Origin: Mesorhizobium sp. LSHC420B00
Lineage (GTDB): Bacteria; Pseudomonadota; Alphaproteobacteria; Rhizobiales; Rhizobiaceae
NCBI RefSeq assembly: GCF_000503055.1
Contig: NZ_AYVY01000010.1
Span: forward strand, 92,352-156,351
DNA length: 64,000 bases
Direction: 5' to 3'
Part shown: positions 37,907 through 46,052 of the stretch, piece after piece
Layout: each line of letters opens with the position of its first letter
How positions within the stretch are numbered: the stretch's first letter is position 1
Made by a program: the position numbers and the translations under genes
The notes under the pieces: model-generated
Database searches by the model: none
Told to the model about the DNA's origin: nothing
What the model saw: the letters and a program-made list of their open reading frames with translations, nothing else

Positions 37907-38809
37907 ATGAAAAACGCCAAGGAAGGCCCCGCTACAGGTTCGTCGGGGCCGTTGAAGATCATGATCGACGGCAAGGAGCGGGAGTTCGACATCGAGGCCC
38001 CCACTCTTCCGGACTGGGTCGAGGACCGCAAGCTGACCGCCGGCGGCTATCCCTACGACAAGAAGATGAAGAGCGAGGGGTATGACGAGAGGCTCGAGCA
38101 GCTGCAGATCGAGCTGGTCAAGGCGCAGGCGTGGCTACAGTCGACGGGCAAGCGGGTGATGTCGCTGTTCGAGGGACGCGACGCCGCCGGCAAGGGCGGC
38201 ACGATCTTCGTTTTGCGCCAGTATCTGAACCCTCGGACGGCGCGCAACGTGGCGCTGACCAAGCCAACAGCCACTGAGCTTGGACAATGGTACTTCCAGC
38301 GCTACGTCGACCACTTCCCGACGTCGGGCGAATTCGTCACCTTTGACCGCTCCTGGTACAACCGCGCCGGCGTTGAACCGGTGATGGGATTCTGCACGCC
38401 CGCGCAGCACGAGCAATTTCTGGACGAGGTTCCGCATTTCGAGCGGATGATCCGCAACGAGGGCATCTATTTCTTCAAATTCTGGCTGAACATCGGCAGG
38501 GAAACGCAGCTTGAGCGATTCCATGACCGTCGCTGGAGCCCGCTGAAGAGCTGGAAGTTTTCGCCGATCGACATCGCCGGCATCACCAAATGGGACGACT
38601 ACACCAAGGCGCGCGACCTGATGGTCGAACGCACGCACAAGGAGTTCGCGCCCTGGATCATTGTGCGGGCGAACGACAAACGGCGCGCACGGCTGGCGGT
38701 CATGCAGCGCATTCTCCTGTCACTTCCCTATGACGGCCGTGACCTCGACGTCATCGGCAAGGAGGACAAGAAGATCATCGGCGAAGGGCCGACTTTCCTC
38801 GAAAAATAA
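37907..38809 (+). CDS. ppk2: Polyphosphate kinase 2
   Basis: A 300-residue PPK2-family enzyme using polyphosphate to phosphorylate nucleoside diphosphates (or the reverse). The Walker A motif is [14 protein letters not shown] near residue 87, the lid/Walker B segment is [19 protein letters not shown] near 145, and [19 protein letters not shown] lies near 205, all as in class I single-domain PPK2. It is divergent from phoR, linking polyphosphate to phosphate signalling. No Pho box was recognised in the 109-bp gap. Confidence 0.93.
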   Translation: MKNAKEGPATGSSGPLKIMIDGKEREFDIEAPTLPDWVEDRKLTAGGYPYDKKMKSEGYDERLEQLQIELVKAQAWLQSTGKRVMSLFEGRDAAGKGGTIFVLRQYLNPRTARNVALTKPTATELGQWYFQRYVDHFPTSGEFVTFDRSWYNRAGVEPVMGFCTPAQHEQFLDEVPHFERMIRNEGIYFFKFWLNIGRETQLERFHDRRWSPLKSWKFSPIDIAGITKWDDYTKARDLMVERTHKEFAPWIIVRANDKRRARLAVMQRILLSLPYDGRDLDVIGKEDKKIIGEGPTFLEK

Positions 38810-38833
38810 GCTCACCTCATCGATTAACGGCTC

Positions 38834-39583
38834 TCATGCCGCCATCCGGGCAATCCGCTGCAGCCGCTTCAGCGTGGTGTCGTCCTGCAACGCCTGCTGG
38901 AAAAGCGAGATCTCCTGGTCGATGCGGTCGCAGAGCGCGCCGGTGTCCCCCCTAAGCAGGTCGCGCGTCTGCAGCAGTGCCGCGACTGGCTTCTTGGCGA
39001 GCTGCCTGGCTCTGGCCAACGTGGCTTCCTCGACACTGACGTCCGTCACGATCTCGCCGACAAGGCCGAGCTGCCTGGCATCTTCGGCGGCGAGCGTGTC
39101 GCCGAGGCAGAAGAAGCGGAACGCACCGGCATAGCCGAGCTTCTGCGGCGCCAGGATGCTGGTCGCCGCGTCCGGCACCAGGCCGAAATCGACGAACGGC
39201 ACCCGGAACGTGCTCTTGCTCGAGGCGATCACCATGTCGCAGTGGAACAGGATGGTGCAGCCGACGCCGACGGCGTCGCCGTCGACACAGGCAAGCACCG
39301 GTTTCGGGAACGTCGCCAGCGTGCGGAACATATCGGTGACGGCGGCGATCAATCGCCGATGTTTGGTGGCATCGAGAAATTCGGAGAAATCGGCACCGAG
39401 GCAAAAGCACCCGGCCAGGCCGCGCAGGACCACGACGCGGACGTCGTCATCGACAGCGGCTTCATGGAATGTCCTGGCCAGGCTTTCGTAGGCCCGCCTG
39501 TCCAGCACCGGGCGGCCGTCACCCGACGATACGGTGACGATCAGCGTGTGATTGCGGAATTCTGTTTTTGAGTGAACGTTCAT
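38834..39583 (-). CDS. Enoyl-CoA hydratase/isomerase linked to AHL synthase
   Basis: A 249-residue crotonase-fold enzyme: the oxyanion-hole strand VRVVVLRGLAGCFCLGADFSEF near residue 60, FPKPVLACVDGDAVGVGCT near 100, and FVDFGLVPDAATSILAPQKLG near 140. It starts 14 bp after luxI on the same strand, so the two are co-transcribed. From what I recall of published work in Mesorhizobium japonicum, a gene in this position is needed for a doubly unsaturated acyl-homoserine lactone. The enzyme would adjust double bonds in the acyl-CoA donor. The start codon NVHSKTEFRN is inferred from the RBS and family start. Confidence 0.85.
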   Translation of the reverse strand: MNVHSKTEFRNHTLIVTVSSGDGRPVLDRRAYESLARTFHEAAVDDDVRVVVLRGLAGCFCLGADFSEFLDATKHRRLIAAVTDMFRTLATFPKPVLACVDGDAVGVGCTILFHCDMVIASSKSTFRVPFVDFGLVPDAATSILAPQKLGYAGAFRFFCLGDTLAAEDARQLGLVGEIVTDVSVEEATLARARQLAKKPVAALLQTRDLLRGDTGALCDRIDQEISLFQQALQDDTTLKRLQRIARMAA

Positions 39584-39597
39584 GGCCCTCTCCAATC

Positions 39598-40236
39598 TTA
39601 CGAGGCGCGTCTCTGTCCGAGCATGTCCGGGTACCCTCTGGCCAGCACCGGCGCAAAGTGATTGCGGCGCGATCGCACCACGTCGAGCGTGTGCTCGTTG
39701 AAGGTGAGCAGTGTGGCAACGACCTGCTGGTTGCCATAGGTCCGCTGATAGCCGAGCGGCGTTGCCAGGAAATGCAGTTGCAGCGCGCGAAGCACCCACA
39801 TCGGCTCGAATTCGATGATCACCTGGTTGACGTTGCGCTTCAGACCCCACTCGACGAAGCCGGCGATCAGTTCGGTGCCCACCGTCGACACGCCGCGCCG
39901 GCCGTCGCGGAATCCCGGCGCAACCGCATAGCGGGTCAGTTCATAGACATTCGGCCCCGACGGTGGGGTTCCCTCATAAAGGTCCGCCAGCACATCGGTT
40001 AGAAGATGTGCCCGGGTCGTCGGCAACATACGCTGGTAACCGGCGAGCTCGCCATTGCGGATGACGATCTGGTGCACTGCCTCGTCGTGGTCGAATTGAT
40101 CGATCTCGAGGCCATCGGGGCGCTGCAGATCGGTCCATCCCATCTCCTCGACGAAAATCTTGTAACGCAAGCGATGAACTGCCTCCCAAAGGCCTGGGCG
40201 TTCCATCAATTCCTGGGTGGTGAGGGAAAAAAGCAT
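39598..40236 (-). CDS. LuxI-family acyl-homoserine lactone synthase
   Basis: A 212-residue autoinducer synthase. The invariant residues of the family are present: R and F in LRYKIFVEEMGW near 25, D and E in EIDQFDHDEAVH, R in GYQRMLPTTRAH, and E and R in VYELTRYAVAP near 100. It joins an acyl chain to S-adenosylmethionine to give an AHL signal. The sequence is closest in feel to rhizobial acyl-CoA-type synthases, which needs phylogeny to confirm. GGAG lies 8 nt before the ATG; luxR is upstream and an enoyl-CoA hydratase downstream, all on one strand. Confidence 0.92.
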   Translation of the reverse strand: MLFSLTTQELMERPGLWEAVHRLRYKIFVEEMGWTDLQRPDGLEIDQFDHDEAVHQIVIRNGELAGYQRMLPTTRAHLLTDVLADLYEGTPPSGPNVYELTRYAVAPGFRDGRRGVSTVGTELIAGFVEWGLKRNVNQVIIEFEPMWVLRALQLHFLATPLGYQRTYGNQQVVATLLTFNEHTLDVVRSRRNHFAPVLARGYPDMLGQRRAS

Positions 40237-40289
40237 TTGCCGTCTCCTAGGTTCAATAGGAAAATACGGCCGTGCTCCCCCGAGAAAAT

Positions 40290-40303
40290 TACGCGATCAC
40301 GTA
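40290..40303. promoter_or_regulatory. Candidate lux-box upstream of luxI
   Basis: TACGCGATCACGTA is a 14-bp palindrome with only one mismatched pair of positions. Its centre is ~60 bp upstream of the luxI ATG, which would place transcription start ~18 nt before the gene if the box sits at -42. Confidence 0.5.
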
Positions 40304-40314
40304 GGCAAGAATTT

Positions 40315-40337
40315 CTAGGCCGGCGCGGCCGACCTAG
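40315..40337. repeat. Strong inverted repeat at the luxR stop codon
   Basis: CTAGGYCGGC-CGC-GCCGGCCTAG (minus strand) forms a 10-bp stem with a 3-nt loop that includes the luxR stop codon. No T run follows. It may separate luxR and luxI transcripts or be a second regulatory dyad. Confidence 0.6.
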
Positions 40338-41065
40338 TTAATATAGCCGCGCCTTATCGCTTCCGCGACGGCTTGGACCCGGTTGACGGCACCGAGTTTG
40401 CTTTTGGCGTTAAGAAGGTGTTTCTCTGACGTGTGTTCCGAAATGCCGAGAATTTGGGAAATCTCCCATTCGGACTTGCCAACGGCGGCCCATTGCAGGC
40501 ATTCGCGCTCACGCGGCGTCAATTCGACATGGTCGATGGTTTTGCCCGCCATGGTGTGGAGCTGCATGGCGCGGCCAATCGCATAAGTCGAGACCAACGA
40601 GACCAACCCGAACTCGGCGCCCGACAATTCGACAGCCTCGCCGCCCAGCGACACCATGACGATCTGGCCATCGAGCGTGATCAGCGGGAAGGCCAACCCG
40701 TCGCGCAGCTTGAATTCACCGGCGTCGCCCATCACCTCGCCGCCGCTCTTGCCGATGCGGATGCCCTGAGACGCTTCCCGCCACTGGAACGGCGCCTGAA
40801 GCTGCTTCATGTGGCTGACGACGGGATCGTGATCGACGTAGTTGCGCGCGACGTAGCGCTCAAGCCATTCAGCCGGCCAGTCGCAAAGCAGCACATGATT
40901 CTTTTGCTGATTTCTCGGCGTTCCAGGTTGCGGAACCGTCCCGGCCATCAGCGCCGTCAGCCCGAACCCGCTTGTTACCCCCAGCAGCTTTTCGCAGACG
41001 GCGGCCGCTGTGCCGGCGTGCTGCAACTGATCTATCAACTCCAGGGTACGATCGAAATGACCCAT
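40334..41065 (-). CDS. LuxR-family quorum-sensing regulator
   Basis: A 243-residue AHL-responsive regulator. The N-terminal autoinducer domain has the conserved Trp/Tyr/Asp/Pro set in WLERYVARNYVDHDPVVSH near residue 65 and FQW near 92; the C-terminal LuxR HTH is LTPRERECLQWAAVGKSEWE then SEHTSEKHLLNAKSKL near 180-225. It would bind the product of the adjacent luxI and activate it. The ATG at 41065 starts MGHFDRTLELIDQLQ, as in relatives. Order luxR-luxI-enoyl-CoA hydratase on one strand. Confidence 0.92.
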   Translation of the reverse strand: MGHFDRTLELIDQLQHAGTAAAVCEKLLGVTSGFGLTALMAGTVPQPGTPRNQQKNHVLLCDWPAEWLERYVARNYVDHDPVVSHMKQLQAPFQWREASQGIRIGKSGGEVMGDAGEFKLRDGLAFPLITLDGQIVMVSLGGEAVELSGAEFGLVSLVSTYAIGRAMQLHTMAGKTIDHVELTPRERECLQWAAVGKSEWEISQILGISEHTSEKHLLNAKSKLGAVNRVQAVAEAIRRGYIN

Positions 41066-41336
41066 CGCAACATCTACCCCATGTTGCCTTCCGCACTTGA
41101 GACCAATGGCAGTGATCAACCCGCACTACGCCATCAACCCCGGACTGCAAAGCTGCTCCCTCTGTATGCCCCACCGCTCCTCTTGAGCCGGCATCATACA
41201 GTCACTTGCAAACTCACTAAACAATATCCCTAAATTGCCATGATGAAACCAAAAACCGTTGTGCCTGAGTTATTTTCGTACAAGAACCTGTGTTATTTCG
41301 TACGAAAGCCGGGGCAAGACTGGACGGAGTCGTCGC
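41066..41336. other. luxR / binding-protein divergent gap
   Basis: A 271-bp gap between luxR and the solute-binding protein. It is lower in GC than its surroundings; no clear operator was recognised. Confidence 0.4.
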
Positions 41337-42188
41337 GTGGCGTTTCGGTGCATATCCATTTCATTGATCTCGATGCTGATCGGAGTGCAATCGCTTGCGG
41401 GTGCTGCGCGCGCTGCGGAGCCGCAGGTGCCGGTGTTTTGGGACGCCAAGGTGCGGCTGCCAAAGCCGGACCTTTCGATGCTGCCGCGGCTGCGATTCCT
41501 GACCACCACCGATTTCCCGCCCTTCAACTTTCTCGACGGGGCAGGCCGACTGTCCGGCTTCCATGTGGACCTGGCGCGCGCCATCTGCGCCGAGCTCGGC
41601 ATTGCCGAAAAATGCCAGATCCAGGCGCTGCCCTGGGCCGAGCTCGAAGGCGCGCTGCGGAAAGGCGAAGGCGAAGCGATCATTGCCGGAATCGCCGCCA
41701 CGCCGGAATCGCGGTCGAAATACGCGTTTTCACGCTCCTACCTGCGATTTCCGGCACGCTTCGTCGTGCCGAAGACACAGGCGCTGACGGAACCAATGTT
41801 CGACAAGCTGCGCAGCAAGCGTGTCGGCGTGATCGCCGGCTCCGGGCATGAGCGGATGTTGCGCGATTATTTCGGCGACGTCCAAATCGTCCCCTTCGCA
41901 AAGCCGGAGGAGCTTTATGGCGAGCTGAAAGCCGGCAAGATCGACGCCGCCTTCGGCGATGGCATGCGTTTTGCGTTCTGGCTCGGCGGTTCGGATGCGG
42001 CGGGCTGCTGCCGCTTTGCCGGCGGCCCCTATCTGGCGCCCGAATATCTCGGCTCGGGCATGGCGATCGCCACCAGGGCCGACGATCCGGCCCTGGCCGC
42101 CGCTTTCGACTATGCGCTGCAGGAAATTTCGGTGAAAGGCACGTTCGCCGAGTTCTATCTGCGCTATTTTCCGGTCAGCTTTTTCTGA
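41337..42188 (+). CDS. Family 3 periplasmic solute-binding protein
   Basis: A 283-residue amino-acid-type binding protein: signal peptide (AFRCISISLISMLIGVQSLA, cleaved after ARA), then LRFLTTTDFPPFNFLDGAG and LSGFHVDLARAICAELGI, GIAATPESRSKYAFS, VGVIAGSGHERML and GDGMRFAFWLGG. No permease or ATPase lies beside it, so it may serve an unlinked transporter or a sensor. The GTG at 41337 is favoured because a GGAG lies 9 nt upstream and it gives a clean signal peptide; the frame is open to 41259. Confidence 0.82.
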   Translation: MAFRCISISLISMLIGVQSLAGAARAAEPQVPVFWDAKVRLPKPDLSMLPRLRFLTTTDFPPFNFLDGAGRLSGFHVDLARAICAELGIAEKCQIQALPWAELEGALRKGEGEAIIAGIAATPESRSKYAFSRSYLRFPARFVVPKTQALTEPMFDKLRSKRVGVIAGSGHERMLRDYFGDVQIVPFAKPEELYGELKAGKIDAAFGDGMRFAFWLGGSDAAGCCRFAGGPYLAPEYLGSGMAIATRADDPALAAAFDYALQEISVKGTFAEFYLRYFPVSFF

Positions 42189-42202
42189 GCTTGGCTGCTG
42201 GC

Positions 42203-42613
42203 TCAGGTCAGCGTGCGAAGGCGGGCCTTGGCGGCACGCGCGATGGCGGCGACCGTCAGCGCATCGAGGTCGAGTTCCCGGCGGACGAGCTGCAGCACGC
42301 GCACCTCCTCCAGTCGCATTTCGAGATCGACGGCCGCGACCTCGAAGGCAGCGGCATAGGCGGTGTCACGCAGGCGGTCGGGCAGCGCCTCGGCGACGCG
42401 CGCCAGGACGCCCTCCAGCCCGTCCTTTTCTTGCAGCATTTTCTGGCAGGCCTGGGCGACCTCGACCAGCCGCTCCTGATTGAAATCCTCAAACACCGGC
42501 CAGGATCGAACGACGTCGCCGATCCGCGCCAGTTCGACATCGGTCATGTCGCGGTCTGACGCCGAGGTGATGACCATCAGGTAGATCATGGCTTCGTGTG
42601 GCGACAATGGCAT
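42203..42613 (-). CDS. TerB-like helical protein
   Basis: A 136-residue, mostly helical cytoplasmic protein beginning PLSPHEAMIYLMVITSASDRD. Its D-rich turn (SDRDMTDVELARIG) and EVAAVDLEMRLEEVRVL fit the TerB/tellurite-resistance-like fold (two metal-binding acidic segments). Role unknown; such proteins are common in rhizobia. AAGGAG precedes the ATG. It converges on the solute-binding protein with a 14-bp gap. Confidence 0.6.
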   Translation of the reverse strand: MPLSPHEAMIYLMVITSASDRDMTDVELARIGDVVRSWPVFEDFNQERLVEVAQACQKMLQEKDGLEGVLARVAEALPDRLRDTAYAAAFEVAAVDLEMRLEEVRVLQLVRRELDLDALTVAAIARAAKARLRTLT

Positions 42614-42757
42614 TTACAACTCCTTGAGACGGGTCCCGAAGTTAGGAACGAGGGACCGGCGCCGCAAGGAAAAAGAGCCGCGATCGTTGACGCTCCGGTC
42701 AGGCCCTGAAGCCTGATCCATACCGACTAAATGGGACGGGGCTCATATCTTCTTGCC

Positions 42758-42803
42758 TGATCACGGTCCTGCCCGGAAACCGGGTTCCACTTTTCGGGAT
42801 CAT
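42758..42803. repeat. Rhizobial intergenic palindromic element
   Basis: GATCACGGTCCTGCCCGG then AAACCGGG, TTCCAC and TTTTCGGGATCAT form an imperfect palindrome (CCGAAAA/TTTTCGG-type arms bounded by GATCAT ends). It is a variant of the short extragenic repeat seen hundreds of times in Mesorhizobium and other rhizobial genomes. It lies just upstream of lysK. Confidence 0.6.
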
Positions 42804-42860
42804 AGTCTAGAGCATGCGGCTGCCGGCACGGATGCCGGCAAAGCTGCAGGAAATAGCATC

Positions 42861-44516
42861 ATGGCCGGACAACAGCCGATCGATCTCAGCCCGGAAGTCC
42901 TCACCGCCGCCGCCGAAAGCAAGGCGTGGCCGTTCGAGGAAGCGAAAAAGATCGTCGCCCGCTACGCGAGCAGCGGCTACCCGGAAACGGTGCTGTTCGA
43001 GACCGGCTACGGCCCGTCGGGGCTGCCGCATATCGGCACTTTCGGCGAGGTGGCGCGCACATCTATGGTGCGCCACGCCTTCCGAGTGCTGACCGAAGAC
43101 AAGGTCAAGACGCGGCTGCTGTGCTTCTCCGATGACATGGACGGATTGCGCAAGGTGCCGGACAATGTGCCTAACAAGGACATGCTGCGCGCGTATCTCG
43201 GCAAGCCGCTGACCAGGATACCGGACCCTTTCTCCAATGAGTATTCGTCCTTCGGCGCCGCCAATAACGCACGGTTGCGCGCCTTCCTCGACCGTTTCGG
43301 CTTCGATTACGAATTCGCTTCCTCGACCGACTATTATACTTCCGGCCGCTTCGACGCGACGCTGCTCAAGATGCTCGAGCGCTTCGATAAGGTGATGGCA
43401 ATTATGCTGCCGTCGCTGCGTGAAGAGCGGGCGCAGAGCTATTCGCCCTTCCTGCCGATCCATCCCAAGACCGGCATCGTCATGCAAGTCGCGATCGATG
43501 AGCGCAAGCTCGACGCCGGCACCATCGTGTGGCGCGACCCGGACACCGGCGAGCGCTTCGAGACGCCGGTGACCGGCGGTCATGCCAAGCTGCAATGGAA
43601 GCCAGACTGGGCGATGCGCTGGGCAGCACTCGGCGTCGATTACGAGATGTCCGGCAAGGATCTGATCGATTCCGTCAAGCTCGCCGGGCAGATTTGCCGT
43701 GCGCTCGATGCTCCAGCGCCGGAGGGCTTCAATTATGAGCTGTTCCTCGACGAGCAGGGCCAGAAGATCTCGAAGTCGAAGGGCAATGGGCTAACCATCG
43801 ACGAGTGGCTGACTTATGCGCCGACCGAGAGCCTTAGCCTTTATATGTTCCAGCGCCCGCGAACCGCGAAGAAGCTTTATTTCGACGTCATCCCGAAGGC
43901 GGTAGACGAATATTACACGTTCCTCTCTGCTTATCAGAAGCAGGATTGGAAAGAACGGCTGGGCAATCCGGTCTGGCACATGCATGACGGCAATCCGCCT
44001 ATCATCGACCTGCCGGTGTCGTTCGCGCTGCTGCTCAACCTGGTCAGCGCCTCGAATGCGCAGAACAGGGACGTGCTGTGGGGCTTCATTTCGCGCCACG
44101 CACCGGGTGTGACGCCGGCAACTCACCCCGAACTCGACCGGCTGACCGAATATGCGATCCGCTATTTCGACGATTTCGTGAAGCCGGCTAAGGTGTACCG
44201 TGCCGCCGACGCGGTCGAGCGCGAGGCGCTGACCAAACTTTCGGAAGCGCTCGCCGCGCTGCCCGCTGACGCCGCCGGCGAGGCGATCCAGAACGCCGCC
44301 CTCAATGTCGCGCGCAAGATCGAGCGCTACCAGGATCGTTCCAAGCAGAGCCCTGAGGGTGGACCCGGCGTCTCCGTCGCCTTCTTCCAGATGATTTATC
44401 AGGTGCTGATAGGTCAGGAACGCGGGCCGCGCTTCGGTTCCTTCGCCGCACTCTACGGCATTGCCGAAACGCGTGAGCTCATTCGACGGGCGCTTGCTGG
44501 TCAGCTGGCGGCTTGA
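42861..44516 (+). CDS. lysK: Class I lysyl-tRNA synthetase
   Basis: A 551-residue class I aminoacyl-tRNA synthetase charging tRNA-Lys. The HIGH-type motif is [15 protein letters not shown] near residue 55 and the KMSKS-type motif is [10 protein letters not shown] near 310. Most bacteria use an unrelated class II LysRS; alphaproteobacteria and archaea use this class I form. The start at 42861 begins [14 protein letters not shown]. Upstream open frame runs through an intergenic palindrome. It overlaps the convergent thermonuclease-like gene by 38 bp. Confidence 0.95.
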   Translation: MAGQQPIDLSPEVLTAAAESKAWPFEEAKKIVARYASSGYPETVLFETGYGPSGLPHIGTFGEVARTSMVRHAFRVLTEDKVKTRLLCFSDDMDGLRKVPDNVPNKDMLRAYLGKPLTRIPDPFSNEYSSFGAANNARLRAFLDRFGFDYEFASSTDYYTSGRFDATLLKMLERFDKVMAIMLPSLREERAQSYSPFLPIHPKTGIVMQVAIDERKLDAGTIVWRDPDTGERFETPVTGGHAKLQWKPDWAMRWAALGVDYEMSGKDLIDSVKLAGQICRALDAPAPEGFNYELFLDEQGQKISKSKGNGLTIDEWLTYAPTESLSLYMFQRPRTAKKLYFDVIPKAVDEYYTFLSAYQKQDWKERLGNPVWHMHDGNPPIIDLPVSFALLLNLVSASNAQNRDVLWGFISRHAPGVTPATHPELDRLTEYAIRYFDDFVKPAKVYRAADAVEREALTKLSEALAALPADAAGEAIQNAALNVARKIERYQDRSKQSPEGGPGVSVAFFQMIYQVLIGQERGPRFGSFAALYGIAETRELIRRALAGQLAA

Positions 44517-45315
44517 GGACGCCGTCCTGCTCCTCCAGGATCGAGCCCGGCGCCACAGGCGCGGATCGCGACGCAGCCGGGAGCGGCGGCAGGCCTGAGA
44601 CCCTCGGCGCCGGCCCGAAGACGCCCTTTTTCGCTGCACGCGCCTTCTCGCCGGCTTCTATGTAAGCGCCGCCCTTGGCGGCGCGCGCCCAGCCGTTTTC
44701 GACCAACCATTGGCCGATATCCTGATTGCCGATCCGGCACTCGGCGGCGATCAGGTCACGGCCGCCTTCGGGCGGCACGGCACAGACCACCGCACGACCG
44801 CGCAGAAAAGCGCGGAAGGCAGTTCGCGCCCGGATGCCGCAACTCCAAGACTTGCCGCCGTCGGTGCAAGTCTCGTCCTGCTTGACGATGTCGATGCCGG
44901 AAACCGCAATCGAATAGCCCTTTGCCTCGATGACCCCGGCGGCCGGCGCGACCGGCTGGAACAGTTTCGTGCCTTTCCAGTCGTCAGGCATTTTCGTTTT
45001 TGGCGGCCTGGGCAGTCCGGCCAATGCCAGATCGCTCAACGGTGCGCGCGGCTCAATCCGTTCAAGCTCGTCGGAACCGAGCTGCGGCGGCACCACGATT
45101 TCCGGATCGATTGCCCTTGAATGCGTAGCCTGCTTGGCCGCCTCTGGTTTCGAGATGGCCGACGTAGCCGGCGCGGCGGGCTGGGGTTCAGCGCTGACCT
45201 GAATTTGCTCGCCAGGGCCGCCGCTTTGGTTCTGGACGGCGCGGCCGCCAGCGACAATTGCCGTGGCCATCGCCGGAATCGCCAGAACGGCCAAGGCAAG
45301 GTGAGGCAGACGCAC
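44479..45315 (-). CDS. Thermonuclease-like exported protein
   Basis: A 278-residue protein. An N-terminal hydrophobic segment ([20 protein letters not shown]) is a signal peptide or anchor. A Pro/Ala-rich linker reaches residue ~130. A C-terminal domain resembles staphylococcal-nuclease folds: [41 protein letters not shown] and [17 protein letters not shown]. The catalytic Arg/Asp/Glu set is not clearly intact, so nuclease activity is doubtful. GTG 45315 is chosen as start to avoid overlap with the upstream gene; 45360 is possible. Its 3' end overlaps lysK. Confidence 0.65.
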   Translation of the reverse strand: MRLPHLALAVLAIPAMATAIVAGGRAVQNQSGGPGEQIQVSAEPQPAAPATSAISKPEAAKQATHSRAIDPEIVVPPQLGSDELERIEPRAPLSDLALAGLPRPPKTKMPDDWKGTKLFQPVAPAAGVIEAKGYSIAVSGIDIVKQDETCTDGGKSWSCGIRARTAFRAFLRGRAVVCAVPPEGGRDLIAAECRIGNQDIGQWLVENGWARAAKGGAYIEAGEKARAAKKGVFGPAPRVSGLPPLPAASRSAPVAPGSILEEQDGVLKPPADQQAPVE

Positions 45316-45326
45316 CGGCCCCGCGC

Positions 45327-45971
45327 CTACTGGCTTGCCCAGACAATCCGCGCCACCCATTCGACATCACGCATGGGGATGTCGCGGTCCGGATGATCGG
45401 GATTGAGGGAGACCAGCGCGATCGACTTCGGTGTCTGACGGTCGAGCACCTTGGCCATCACCTCGCCGGCATTGGTCTTGACGACGACGCGATCGCCCTT
45501 TCGTATGATAGCCCCCGGCTCGACGATCAGGACATCGCCATTGCGGTAAAGCGGCAGCATGGAATCGCCCTGGACCTTCAACGCATAGGAGGTTTCGGTT
45601 GCCCGTGCCGGCAGCTCGATCAGGTCCCATCCCTGCCCCGCCGGAAACCCGGCGTCGTCGAAGAAGCCACCGGCGCCCGCCTGGGCGAAGCCGAGCAGCG
45701 GCACCGACGATTTCTGCACGGGCAGTGCGCCGGAATTACCCCGGCCTTCGACCAGCCCCGCAAATTCATCCAGCGAGGCGCCGGTCGCCTCGATGATCTT
45801 GGCCAGCGATTCGGTCGACGGCCAGCGCGGCCGCCCATCCGAGGACAGCCGCTTCGATTTGTTGAAGGCCGTCGAGTCGAGGCCAGCGCGCCTGGCCAGC
45901 CCGGAGGCCGAAAGCGAATAACGCTCGGCGAGAGCGTCGATGGCGGCCCAAACGCGGTCATGCGAGAGCAC
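45327..45971 (-). CDS. S24/LexA-like peptidase-domain transcriptional repressor
   Basis: A 214-residue CI/LexA-type regulator. The N-terminal HTH at ~1-60 includes SLSASGLARRAGLDSTAFNKS. The C-terminal S24 peptidase domain has the catalytic Ser in VQGDSMLPLYRNGDVLIV near residue 135 and the Lys in VVVKTNAGEVMAK near 170; FAQAGAGG near 95 holds a possible Ala-Gly cleavage site. Such proteins lose repression after RecA-stimulated self-cleavage. The start is GTG with GGAG 7 nt upstream. A candidate operator lies just upstream. Confidence 0.82.
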   Translation of the reverse strand: MLSHDRVWAAIDALAERYSLSASGLARRAGLDSTAFNKSKRLSSDGRPRWPSTESLAKIIEATGASLDEFAGLVEGRGNSGALPVQKSSVPLLGFAQAGAGGFFDDAGFPAGQGWDLIELPARATETSYALKVQGDSMLPLYRNGDVLIVEPGAIIRKGDRVVVKTNAGEVMAKVLDRQTPKSIALVSLNPDHPDRDIPMRDVEWVARIVWASQ

Positions 45972-45986
45972 CTTGCTCTCCTTCGA

Positions 45987-46011
45987 AACAGGAAAAAATA
46001 CCTTCCCTGTT
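45987..46011. promoter_or_regulatory. Candidate operator of the S24 repressor
   Basis: AACAGG (45987-45992) and CCTGTT (46006-46011) form an inverted repeat separated by 13 bp, 16-40 bp upstream of the repressor's GTG. The position suits autorepression. Confidence 0.55.
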
Positions 46012-46052
46012 CTACCTCTTGGCCGCCATCTTGTCCACCACCGAAGACGGCG

